Assembly: GCA_964561785.1 (NCBI GenBank)
Contig: CAZLRF010000015.1
Location: 28,699-92,698, forward strand
Direction: 5' to 3'
Length of the DNA stretch: 64,000 nucleotides
From: DATBSL01 sp964561785
GTDB taxonomy: Bacteria; Acidobacteriota; Vicinamibacteria; Fen-336
Both the position numbers and the translations under genes were made by a program. Below are positions 43,055 through 50,341 of this stretch, in pieces. Under the pieces are notes generated by a model that worked only from the letters and a program-made list of their open reading frames with translations, did no database searches and was not told where the DNA came from. Every line of letters starts with the position of its first letter. The first letter of the stretch is position 1.

Positions 43055-44344
43055 ATGACGACGATTGATTCCGTTTTCGCCCGCGAGATCCTGGACAGCC
43101 GTGGCAACCCGACCGTGGAGGTCGAGGTCGTGCTCGAGGGCGGGGCCATGGGCCGCGCCGCCGTGCCCTCCGGGGCCTCGACCGGCGAGCGCGAGGCGGT
43201 GGAGCTGCGCGACGGCGACAAGAAGCGCTTCCTGGGCAAGGGCGTCCAGAAGGCGGTGGCCGCGGTGAACGACCTGCTGTCGACCGAGGTGATCGGCGAG
43301 GACGCGCTCGACCAGGCGCTCGTCGACCAGCTCATGATCGACCTCGACGGCACCGACACCAAGAAGAAGCTGGGGGCGAACGCCATCCTCGCGGTGTCGC
43401 TCGCGGTGGCGAAGGCGGCGGCGGAGGCGACGGGCCTGCCGCTCTACCGCTACGTCGGGGGGGCGAACGCCCGCACCCTGCCGGTGCCATTCATGAACGT
43501 GCTGAACGGCGGCGCCCACGCCGACAACAAGGTGGACTTCCAGGAGTTCATGATCGTCCCCCACGGCTTCGAGAGCTTCGCCGAGGCGCTGCGGGCGGGG
43601 GCCGAGGTCTTCCACGCCCTCAAGGGCGCTCTCAAGAAGAAGGGCTACTCGACCTCGGTCGGCGACGAGGGCGGCTTCGCCCCCAACGTGAAGTCGAACG
43701 AGGAGGGCATCGAGACCATCCTCGAGGCCATCACCCTCGCCGGCTACAAGACGGGCACCCAGGTCGCGATCGCCTTCGACGTGGCCGCCTCCGAGTTCTT
43801 CGAGAGCAAGGGCAAGTACGTCCTGAAGAAGTCGGGCGGCGGGACGAAGACCTCCGACCAGCTCATCGCGATGTACGAGAAGTGGGTGAAGGTCTACCCC
43901 CTCGTGTCGATCGAGGACGGCCTCGGCGAGAAGGACTGGGCCGGCTGGGCGGACCTCACGAAGGCCCTCGGCTCGAAGGTCCAGCTCGTCGGCGACGACA
44001 ACTTCGTCACCAACCCGAAGATCCTGGCCGAGGGCATCCAGAAGGGGATCGCCAACTCGATCCTCATCAAGGTCAACCAGATCGGCTCGCTGACCGAGAC
44101 GCTCGACTGCATGGCCCTCGCCTCGCGCGCGGGCTACACCTGCATGGTGAGCCACCGCTCGGGCGAGACCGAGGACACGACGATCGCCGACCTCGCCGTG
44201 GCCACGGGCTGCGGGATGATCAAGACCGGCTCCGCCTCGCGGACCGACCGCATCGCGAAGTACAACCAGCTGCTTCGGATCGAGGAGGAGCTGGGGCCGA
44301 TGGCCCGCTTCGCGGGCCGCGCCGCCCTCAATCCGAGAGCGTAG
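43055..44344 (+). CDS. eno: Enolase
   Basis: A 429-residue glycolytic enzyme interconverting 2-phosphoglycerate and phosphoenolpyruvate. It has AREILDSRGNPTVEVEV, VPSGASTGEREAVELRDGD, NAILAVSLAVAKAAA, MNVLNGGAHADNKVDFQEF, VGDEGGFAPNV, SIEDGLGEKDW, DDNFVTNP, the catalytic Lys region LIKVNQIGSLTET, and SHRSGETEDTTIADLAVA. Full length and all active-site residues are present. It follows glgC by 55 bases, and a perfect 11-base hairpin follows the stop. Confidence 0.97.
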   Translation: MTTIDSVFAREILDSRGNPTVEVEVVLEGGAMGRAAVPSGASTGEREAVELRDGDKKRFLGKGVQKAVAAVNDLLSTEVIGEDALDQALVDQLMIDLDGTDTKKKLGANAILAVSLAVAKAAAEATGLPLYRYVGGANARTLPVPFMNVLNGGAHADNKVDFQEFMIVPHGFESFAEALRAGAEVFHALKGALKKKGYSTSVGDEGGFAPNVKSNEEGIETILEAITLAGYKTGTQVAIAFDVAASEFFESKGKYVLKKSGGGTKTSDQLIAMYEKWVKVYPLVSIEDGLGEKDWAGWADLTKALGSKVQLVGDDNFVTNPKILAEGIQKGIANSILIKVNQIGSLTETLDCMALASRAGYTCMVSHRSGETEDTTIADLAVATGCGMIKTGSASRTDRIAKYNQLLRIEEELGPMARFAGRAALNPRA

Positions 44345-44372
44345 CCGGTCGCACGCGGAGACGGACGCGAGC

Positions 44373-44397
44373 CCGGCCCGCGCTCCGCGCGGGCCGG
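44373..44397. terminator. Bidirectional terminator-like hairpin after eno
   Basis: CCGGCCCGCGC pairs perfectly with GCGCGGGCCGG around a TCC loop, between the convergent eno stop (44344) and the stop of the small gene at 44398. No T-tract. Confidence 0.6.
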
Positions 44398-44736
44398 CTA
44401 ATCGTCCTCGTCGACGGTGATCTTGAGCGACCGGAGAAACTTCCTGTCGAGGGGCGTCATCCGCAGGGGGAGGGGCTCGGCCTTCTCCAGGCGCACGTCG
44501 AAGGCGGGCGCCTCCGCCGCGGGGCGCCCCTCGGCCCGGCTGATCCCGACCGTCGCGTCGAGGACGACCGACACCTCGTACCCCTCCGCCCGGATCCGGG
44601 CGAGGCAGCGTGCGACCTGCGGCGACTCGGCGAGGACCCGGCGCACCGTGTCGCCGACCTCCTGCGCGAGCCGCCCGACCTCTTCCGCCGCCGTCCGGTC
44701 CTTGTCCACTGGCCCTCTCGATCCCGAGAAAATCAT
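44398..44736 (-). CDS. Small conserved hypothetical protein
   Basis: A protein of 112 residues from the ATG at 44736, not recognised. The first half is helical and charged (DRTAAEEVGRLAQEVGDTVR). The second half contains VSVVLDATVGISRAEG and PLRMTPLDRKFLRSLKIT, and the end is acidic (VDEDD). A perfect TTGACA lies at 44761-44756 on this strand with CATGAT 18 bases on. That would place transcription inside the frame and favour the in-frame GTG at 44709, which is preceded by GAGAGGG. No enzyme motif or membrane segment is visible. Confidence 0.6.
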   Translation of the reverse strand: MIFSGSRGPVDKDRTAAEEVGRLAQEVGDTVRRVLAESPQVARCLARIRAEGYEVSVVLDATVGISRAEGRPAAEAPAFDVRLEKAEPLPLRMTPLDRKFLRSLKITVDEDD

Positions 44737-44782
44737 GACAACCGCCGCGGAAGCGTGTCAAGCATACCGACTCCGCGCCCGT

Positions 44783-44790
44783 GCTAACGT
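44783..44790 (+). promoter_or_regulatory. Extended -10 (GTGCTAACGT) before the mutase gene
   Basis: TG-C-TAACGT spans about 44782-44790 and ends 9 bases before the ATG at 44800. No -35 is seen. It would give a leaderless or very short-leader transcript. Confidence 0.4.
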
Positions 44791-44799
44791 GAGCCCCCG

Positions 44800-46392
44800 A
44801 TGAGCAAGAACGATCCCGATCGCGAGTATCGCACCGCCTCCGACCTCGTCCGCGAGCGGCTGTACGAGCCGGCCGGGGGCCCGCCCGAGGGCGTGGGGCG
44901 GCCCGGCGAGTTCCCGTTCACGCGGGGCCTGCACGCGACGGGCTACCGCGGCCGCCTGTGGACGATGCGGCAGTACGCCGGCTTCGGCACCGCGGCGGAG
45001 TCGAACCGCCGCTACCGCTACCTCCTCGAGCAAGGCACCACCGGCCTCTCGGTCGCCTTCGATCTCCCGACCCAGATCGGCTACGACTCGGACGACCCCC
45101 ACTCGCTCGGCGAGGTCGGCAAGGTCGGGGTGGCGATCGACAGCCTCGAGGACATGGAGCTGCTGTTCGACCAGATCCCGCTCGACCGCGTCTCGACGTC
45201 GATGACGATCAACGCCACCGCGGCGATCCTCCTCGCGCTCTACGTCGCGGTGGCCCGCCGCCGCGGGATCCCGGAGGCCGCCCTCTCGGGGACGCTCCAG
45301 AACGACATCCTGAAGGAGTACGTGGCCCGCGGCACCTGGATCTACCCCCCCGCCCCGTCGATGCGCCTCGTCACCGACGTGTTCGCGTACTGCGCGGAGA
45401 GAGTGCCGAGGTGGAACACGATCTCGATCTCGGGCTACCACATCCGCGAGGCAGGGGCGACCGCGCCCCAGGAGCTCGCCTTCACCTTCGCCAACGCGAT
45501 GGAGTACGTGCGCGCGGCGAAGGGGGCCGGACTCGACCCCGACCGCTTCGGCGAGCGGCTGTCCTTCTTCTTCGCCTGCCACTCCGACTTCCTCGAGGAG
45601 GTGGCGAAGTTCCGCGCCGCCCGGCGCCTGTGGGCGCGGCTCGCGAAGGAGCGGCTGGGGGTCACGAACCCCAAGGCCCAGCAGTGCCGCTTCCACGTGC
45701 AGACCGGGGGGGTGACCCTCACCGCCCAGCAGCCGGACAACAACGTGGTGAGGGTCGCCCTGCAGACGATGGCCGCGGTCCTCGGCGGCTGCCAGAGCCT
45801 GCACACGAACGGGCGCGACGAGGCGCTCGCCCTGCCCACCGAGGCCTCGGCCCGGCTCGCCCTGCGCACGCAGCAGATCGTGGCCTACGAGTCGGGAGTC
45901 GCCGAGACCGTCGACCCCCTCGGGGGCAGCTGGGCGGTCGAGGCCGCGACCGACGCCCTCGAGGCGGAGGCCCTCCGCCTCGTCGACGAGATCGAGGCCC
46001 GCGGCGGGGCCCTCGCCGCGATCGAGCGGGGGGACGTCCAGCGCGAGATCCAGGAGTCGGCCTACCGGTTCCAGCGGCAGGTCGAGTCGGGCGCGCGGGT
46101 GGTCGTCGGAGTGAACCGCTTCCAGGAGGCGTCGGAGGAGCCGCCGGGGGACATCCTGCGGATCGACCCCGAGGTCGAGCGCGCCCAGGTCGAGCGCGTC
46201 GGCGCCCTGCGCGCGCGGCGCGACCGCGCTCCGTGGAAGGCCGCCCTCGACGCCCTCGAGGAGCGCGCCCGCGGCGGCGGGAACCTCGTGCCCGCCATGG
46301 TCGACGCCGTGCTCGCCGCGGCCACCGTCGGCGAGATCGCGAACCGCCTGCGCGGCGTGTTCGGCGAGCACCGGGAGACGCTCGTCCTGTGA
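44800..46392 (+). CDS. Methylmalonyl-CoA mutase large subunit, catalytic domain only
   Basis: A 530-residue TIM-barrel subunit of the split, cobalamin-dependent acyl-CoA mutases. It has FPFTRGLHATGYRGRLWTMR, QYAGFGTAAESNRRYRYLL, GLSVAFDLPTQIGYDSD, SMTINATAAILLALYV, GTLQNDILKEYVARGTWIY, the CoA/substrate region SISGYHIREAGATAPQELAF and RTQQIVAYESGVAETVDPLG (YES being catalytic-cleft residues). It stops before any B12-binding domain (no DxHxxG), so it needs a separate small subunit not found here. Methylmalonyl-CoA is the default substrate; isobutyryl- or ethylmalonyl-type substrates cannot be excluded. Confidence 0.92.
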   Translation: MSKNDPDREYRTASDLVRERLYEPAGGPPEGVGRPGEFPFTRGLHATGYRGRLWTMRQYAGFGTAAESNRRYRYLLEQGTTGLSVAFDLPTQIGYDSDDPHSLGEVGKVGVAIDSLEDMELLFDQIPLDRVSTSMTINATAAILLALYVAVARRRGIPEAALSGTLQNDILKEYVARGTWIYPPAPSMRLVTDVFAYCAERVPRWNTISISGYHIREAGATAPQELAFTFANAMEYVRAAKGAGLDPDRFGERLSFFFACHSDFLEEVAKFRAARRLWARLAKERLGVTNPKAQQCRFHVQTGGVTLTAQQPDNNVVRVALQTMAAVLGGCQSLHTNGRDEALALPTEASARLALRTQQIVAYESGVAETVDPLGGSWAVEAATDALEAEALRLVDEIEARGGALAAIERGDVQREIQESAYRFQRQVESGARVVVGVNRFQEASEEPPGDILRIDPEVERAQVERVGALRARRDRAPWKAALDALEERARGGGNLVPAMVDAVLAAATVGEIANRLRGVFGEHRETLVL

Positions 46393-46414
46393 GGGCGGCG
46401 GGGCGCGGGCGCGC

Positions 46415-47356
46415 GTGAGGAGGCTCGTCTTCCGGCTGCGCCCGGAGGAGGCGGTCGCCCTCGCTTTCGTCCTCCCCACGACCTGGCTCACCGTGCAGGC
46501 GTACCTCTACGCGCGTGCCCAGGGGGTGCTCGGGCCGCGCTACCCCGGGGGGGTCGTGCGCCTGGGCGTCGTGGCGCTCCTGCTCGCCCTGCTCGCCCTC
46601 GCCCTGCGTCGCTGGCCCACCTCGCCCGCCGTCCGCGCCCTGCGGGAGACGGTGCCGCTTCTCGCCTGCTTCCTCATCTACACGAACCTGCACGACACGA
46701 TCGGCTTCGTGAACCCCAACGACGTGCACCACTGGCTGGTCGGCCTCGACCAGGCGATCTTCGGGGTCCAGCCCTGCGTCTGGGCCGAGCGCTTCATCAC
46801 CCCCGCGCGCACCGAGGTGATGCAGCTCCTCTACCTCAACTTCTTCTGGATCGCGCCCTCGACGAGCGTCATCCTCCTCGCCCGGCGCCGCTGGCCGGAG
46901 TTCCGGGCGGCGACCCTCGGGGTCGTCGCCTGCTTCTTCATGGGCTACGCGCTCTACGTGCTCTTCCCGGCGGCCCCGCCCCGCCTCGTCCTCGTCTACG
47001 AGTTCACGAAGAGCCTCCGCGGCTACCCCGTCGGCTTCTCGAACCTCTCCGCGCAGGCCTTCTCGCTGCTGCCCGTCGACAGCCGCGCCGCCTTCCCGTC
47101 GCTCCACACCGCCGCCTCGACGGTCGCGCTCGTCTACGCCTGGCGGCACGTCCGCGCGTGGTTCTGGGCGCTTGTGCCGTTCGTCGTCGGCCTGTGGGCC
47201 TCGACGATCTACCTCCGCCACCACTACTTCGTCGACCTCGTCGCGGGGTGGCTCCTGGCCCCGACCGCGGTGTGGGTCGCCCCGCGCGTCGACGGCTGGT
47301 GGGCGCGGCGGCAGAGGGCCCTCGGGATCGAGCCGGCTCGGGGGGCGCCGGGGTAG
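46415..47356 (+). CDS. PAP2-superfamily membrane enzyme, AUR1/inositol-phosphoceramide-synthase-like
   Basis: A 313-residue membrane protein with about six hydrophobic helices. The conserved pieces are FPSLHTAASTVALVYAW and YLRHHYFVDLVAGW. The HHYxxD form is that of AUR1/sphingolipid-synthase-like members of the PAP2 superfamily rather than ordinary phosphatases. Such enzymes transfer or remove phospho-head groups on lipids at the membrane surface. The GTG start follows the mutase stop by 22 bases, and no clear ribosome-binding site decides it. The C-terminus is a short basic tail. Confidence 0.8.
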   Translation: MRRLVFRLRPEEAVALAFVLPTTWLTVQAYLYARAQGVLGPRYPGGVVRLGVVALLLALLALALRRWPTSPAVRALRETVPLLACFLIYTNLHDTIGFVNPNDVHHWLVGLDQAIFGVQPCVWAERFITPARTEVMQLLYLNFFWIAPSTSVILLARRRWPEFRAATLGVVACFFMGYALYVLFPAAPPRLVLVYEFTKSLRGYPVGFSNLSAQAFSLLPVDSRAAFPSLHTAASTVALVYAWRHVRAWFWALVPFVVGLWASTIYLRHHYFVDLVAGWLLAPTAVWVAPRVDGWWARRQRALGIEPARGAPG

Positions 47357-47411
47357 CCGTGCGCGGCTTCGCGCTCGACCCGAGGAAGGCCCACCGCCGC
47401 CCGGCCGCCAG

Positions 47412-47440
47412 GGGGTCAGATCTCGAAACTGCTCATCGCG
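47412..47440 (+). repeat. Palindromic repeat element, left half only (copy 2)
   Basis: GGGGTCAGATCTCGAAACTG then CTCATCGCG matches the left arm of the 1190 and 48185 elements at nearly all positions, but no right arm follows. It lies directly upstream of the PIN toxin gene, whose other flank carries a complete copy. Confidence 0.7.
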
Positions 47441-47486
47441 GGAGGGGCCGGGGCCGATGGCCCGCCCGCGGAGATATCATGACGAC

Positions 47487-48008
47487 GTGAGCGACGTCGT
47501 CTACCTGGATGTCTGTTGCCTGAAGCGGCCCTTCGACGACCAGAGGCAGAGTCGCGTCCAGCTCGAGACGACGGCCGTCGCGGCGCTGGTTGGCCTGGCT
47601 GAAGGGGGAGCGATCCGACTGGTGCGCTCGGCCGCCCACACTCTCGAAAACGAGCGCAATCCCCCCGAGGACCGTCGACTCGCCGCGGCGATATGGCTCG
47701 GCGCGGCGAGGGTCGACGTCCCCTTTCGCGAGGCGATCGCCGCTCGCGCTCGGCAGCTGGAGCCGCTCGGGTTCGGTCCCCTCGATGCCCTGCACACGGC
47801 CTACGCCGAAGAGGCGGGTGCGCGGTGGCTGGTGACGACCGACGACCGCCTGCAGTCGCTCGGTAGGAGGCACCGGCAGGCGCTACGGGTCGAGATCCTC
47901 GGCCCGATCCAGGCCCTGGAGGCCAGTGAGAGAGGTGGCGCATGGACTCGTCCCCTGGTCCTGAGCTCTCGGCGTACGAGCTCCGCCGGGAAGGCTGGAT
48001 CGCCCTGA
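47487..48008 (+). CDS. PIN-domain ribonuclease, toxin-like
   Basis: A protein of 173 residues from GTG at 47487 (or 183 from the in-frame ATG at 47457). PIN motifs are all present: the first Asp in VVYLDVCCLKRPFDDQ, the Glu in TLENERNPP, the third acidic residue in GPLDALHTAYAEEAG, and DD in LVTTDDRLQSLG. Such proteins cleave RNA and usually act as toxins of type II modules. The GTG start agrees with the family (YLDVCCL near the N-terminus); the ATG has a fair GGGAGGGG upstream. The last 25 residues look non-conserved and overlap the start of the small partner gene by 67 bases. The composition is less G+C-rich than neighbours. Confidence 0.82.
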   Translation: MSDVVYLDVCCLKRPFDDQRQSRVQLETTAVAALVGLAEGGAIRLVRSAAHTLENERNPPEDRRLAAAIWLGAARVDVPFREAIAARARQLEPLGFGPLDALHTAYAEEAGARWLVTTDDRLQSLGRRHRQALRVEILGPIQALEASERGGAWTRPLVLSSRRTSSAGKAGSP

Positions 48009-48163
48009 CGCAACGGCTGGGTGTTTCCGGCGCCATCCGCTTCTTGATGCAGTACGAGGCGGGCCGCGGCGACTACACCGTCGAGCGACGGGAGCTCTTC
48101 TCGGACCTCACCCTCGACGAGGCGATCGCTCGCATCCAGAGCGCCTCTTCGAAGCAGGACTGA
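47942..48163 (+). CDS. Small partner protein of the PIN gene, putative antitoxin
   Basis: A 73-residue acidic protein. The core ELRREGWIALTQRLGVSGAI then RFLMQYEAGRGDYTVERREL is a pattern I associate with short proteins encoded beside PIN-domain genes, of unknown structure. The ATG at 47942 has GAGAGGTGG upstream inside the PIN gene, so translation is coupled and overlapping. The order is toxin first, then partner, the reverse of most type II modules. A complete palindromic repeat follows 21 bases after its stop. The antitoxin role is inferred from context only. Confidence 0.65.
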   Translation: MDSSPGPELSAYELRREGWIALTQRLGVSGAIRFLMQYEAGRGDYTVERRELFSDLTLDEAIARIQSASSKQD

Positions 48164-48184
48164 AGCCGTCCCGCCCGTCCGCGC

Positions 48185-48244
48185 GGGGTCAGATCTTGAA
48201 TCTGCTCATCGCGGCCCGGACGCGCCAATTCAAGATCTGACCCC
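48185..48244. repeat. Palindromic repeat element, copy 3 (complete)
   Basis: A 60-base near-perfect inverted repeat. The left arm begins GGGGTCAGATCTTGAATCTG and the right arm CAATTCAAGATCTGACCCC closes it. The left 26 bases are identical to copy 1, 47 kb away. It lies between the PIN partner gene and the lldP stop at 48253 and could also act as a terminator hairpin for both. Confidence 0.85.
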
Positions 48245-48252
48245 TTTACAGG

Positions 48253-49941
48253 CTACGGGACCATCCAGGGGAAGACGTAGGCCTGGAGCATCGCGAGGAG
48301 GCCCATCAGGCTCGTGAGGACGAGGCTGTGGCCGATCACGCGGCGGAAGATCTCGCCCTCGCGGCCCACGGCGCCGACCCCCGCCGCGCCGACCGAGAGG
48401 TTCTGCGGGCTGATCATCTTGCCCATCACGCCGCCCGAGCTGTTCGTGGCCGCGGTCAGGATGGGGTCGAGGCCGGCGACCTTCGCCGTCGTCGCCTGCA
48501 GCGGGCCGAAGAGGGTGTTCGACGAGGTGTCGCTGCCGGTGAGGAAGACCCCGAGCATGCCGATGAAGGCGGAGAAGAACGGGAACAGGACGCCCGTCTC
48601 CGCCAGCGCCAGCGCCATCGACGAGGTCATGCCCGAGGCGTTCATGACGGTGGCGATCGAGAGGATGAACGCGATGGTCACGATCGGCCGCTTCAGCTGC
48701 CGCAGCGTGCGGGCGAAGGTGAGGGGGAACGCGGCGGGGGGGGCGCCGAAGGCGAGCATGACGCCGAACGCCACGGCCGAGGCGGCCAGAACGAGAGTTC
48801 CCGCGGAGGTGAGGACGTCGAGGCGGAAGGCGAGCGGGTAGGGCGTCGAGCGAGGGACGACGGGCGGCTCGCGGTGGACGAGCGAAGCCGGACGCCCGTC
48901 CACGACCGCGTACGAGCCCGGCCAGGGCGTCTCCCAACGGACCTCCTTGAGGCCGGCCGAGGCGGCGACCTGGCCGGCGAGGACGACGAGGACGAGGATG
49001 GCGTAGATCCCGTACGCGCGCACGACGCGGCGGGGAGGGTCGTGCCTCTCGACGGGAGCCGGGCCTCCCTCCCGCCCCTCCCCGTGCCAGGCCTCGCGCG
49101 GGCGCCACACGCGCAGGAGGAGCGCGAGCGCCCCGAGCGAGGCGAGCGCGGCGACGATGTCGGTCAGCTCGGGCCCGACGAAGTTGGACACCGCGAACTG
49201 CGCCAGGGCGAAGCTCGCGCCCGCGGCCAGGACCGCCGGCAGCGCCTCGACCATGCGTCGCCACCCCGCGAGGAGCACCACGAGGTAGGCCGGGATGAGC
49301 AGGGAGAAGAAGGGGAGCTGCCGGCCGACCATCGCCGAGAGGTCGCGGGTGGTCGAGGCGGCGTCGCGGCCGAGCATCGGGGCGAGCAGGCCCCCGAGGG
49401 TCGTGACCGGGATGCCGATCGAGCCGAAGGCCACGGGGGCGGTGTTGGCGACGAGGGCGAGGACGGCGGCGGGCACGGGCGCGAAGCCGAGGCCGGCGAG
49501 CATGGCCGCGCTGATCGCGACCGGTGCCCCGAAGCCGGCGATGCCCTCGACGAGGGCCCCGAAGCCGAAGGCGACGAGGAGGGCCTGGATCCGGCGGTCG
49601 TCGGTCAGCCGCGCGAGGGAGCGGCGGATGACGTCGAAGTCCCCGCTCGCCACGGTGAGGTTGTAGAAGAAGACGGCGTTCAGCACGACCCAGCTGATCG
49701 GCCACAGGCCGAACGCCATCCCGTGGGTGGCCGCGGAGATCGCGACGCCGAACGGCAGGCCCCACGCGAGCCACGCGAGGAAGAGGGCGGCCCCCGCCCC
49801 CGCGATCGCCGCCCTCCAGGGCGCGGCGCGCACGACGGCGAGGAGGACGGCGAGGACGACGAGGGGGAGCGAGGCCACGAGGGCCGAGAGAAGCACGCTT
49901 CCCCCGACGGGGTCGTAGCTCTGGTGGAAGGCGCCGGGCAC
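48253..49941 (-). CDS. lldP: L-lactate permease
   Basis: A 562-residue inner-membrane proton symporter of the LctP family for lactate and glycolate. It has about 12-14 hydrophobic helices, with family motifs VEGIAGFGAPVAISAAML, NTAPVAFGSIGIPVTTL, SGMTSSMALALAETG, GSDTSSNTLFGPLQATTA, and NSSGGVMGKMISPQNLSVGA. The central loop is longer than usual (about residues 290-370). The start is GTG at 49941, 6 bases after a TAGAAT hexamer on this strand, so the mRNA is probably leaderless. No lactate dehydrogenase is adjacent. Confidence 0.93.
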   Translation of the reverse strand: MPGAFHQSYDPVGGSVLLSALVASLPLVVLAVLLAVVRAAPWRAAIAGAGAALFLAWLAWGLPFGVAISAATHGMAFGLWPISWVVLNAVFFYNLTVASGDFDVIRRSLARLTDDRRIQALLVAFGFGALVEGIAGFGAPVAISAAMLAGLGFAPVPAAVLALVANTAPVAFGSIGIPVTTLGGLLAPMLGRDAASTTRDLSAMVGRQLPFFSLLIPAYLVVLLAGWRRMVEALPAVLAAGASFALAQFAVSNFVGPELTDIVAALASLGALALLLRVWRPREAWHGEGREGGPAPVERHDPPRRVVRAYGIYAILVLVVLAGQVAASAGLKEVRWETPWPGSYAVVDGRPASLVHREPPVVPRSTPYPLAFRLDVLTSAGTLVLAASAVAFGVMLAFGAPPAAFPLTFARTLRQLKRPIVTIAFILSIATVMNASGMTSSMALALAETGVLFPFFSAFIGMLGVFLTGSDTSSNTLFGPLQATTAKVAGLDPILTAATNSSGGVMGKMISPQNLSVGAAGVGAVGREGEIFRRVIGHSLVLTSLMGLLAMLQAYVFPWMVP

Positions 49942-49947
49942 GGCGCG

Positions 49948-49953
49948 ATTCTA
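49948..49953 (-). promoter_or_regulatory. -10 element TAGAAT for lldP, overlapping the upstream stop codon
   Basis: TAGAAT lies 6 bases before the lldP GTG. Its first three bases are the TAG stop codon of the Cys-rich protein gene. The extended sequence TAGAATCG is shared with 27026 and 58248. Confidence 0.45.
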
Positions 49954-50307
49954 GTCCTGCTTCGCGCCGCGCCTCTCCCCGCCGGTCTCTCCCGTCTTCA
50001 TCTCCGGCTCGCACGGCACCGGGTTCCACCCTCCGCGGAGCGCCGTGCGGTTGCAGTAGTCCTTGCCCTGCGATTGCGGGTTGTTGAGGTACTCGAGGAT
50101 GGTCGCGCAGGTCTCGTCCTTGCCCGGCGCGACCTCGCACGTCCCCGCGTAGCGCGGGTTCGTGAAGCAGCAGGGCGGGCGCGGGTCCGCACCGTCCGGG
50201 CGCGCCGGGTCCCCGGGAGAGGAGGCGCGGCTCGTGGCGAGCCCGGCGCCGAGCACGGCTGCGGCGAGCAGCGCCGCCCCTGCGGCCCGGGAGAGCGAGT
50301 GGCTCAT
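49951..50307 (-). CDS. Small secreted Cys-rich protein
   Basis: A 118-residue protein with a signal peptide (about residues 1-29, AAGAALLAAAVLGAGLATSR). The mature part carries six Cys residues (CC, then single Cys in TCEV, ETCA, DYCN and PVPCEPE), an even number compatible with three disulphides. I do not recognise the family. The ATG at 50307 has GGAGGGAACC upstream, a good ribosome-binding site. It is divergent from the epimerase gene and upstream of lldP. The VKOR-DsbA fusion at 60348 could be its oxidase, but that is only inference. Confidence 0.65.
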   Translation of the reverse strand: MSHSLSRAAGAALLAAAVLGAGLATSRASSPGDPARPDGADPRPPCCFTNPRYAGTCEVAPGKDETCATILEYLNNPQSQGKDYCNRTALRGGWNPVPCEPEMKTGETGGERRGAKQD

Positions 50308-50324
50308 GGTTCCCTCCCTGCTCC

Positions 50325-50331
50325 TAGTATA
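50325..50331. promoter_or_regulatory. Overlapping divergent -10 elements (TAGTATA)
   Basis: TAGTAT (50325-50330) reads toward the epimerase gene and TATACT (50331-50326) toward the Cys-rich protein gene. They share five bases within the 34-base gap. No clear -35 elements. Confidence 0.4.
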
Positions 50332-50341
50332 TGTTCCGGGC

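Noticed and set aside
47479..47490. Four-codon frame ATGACGACGTGA before the PIN gene
   Set aside because: Too short to call a leader peptide without expression data. It only shows that the GTG overlaps a TGA.
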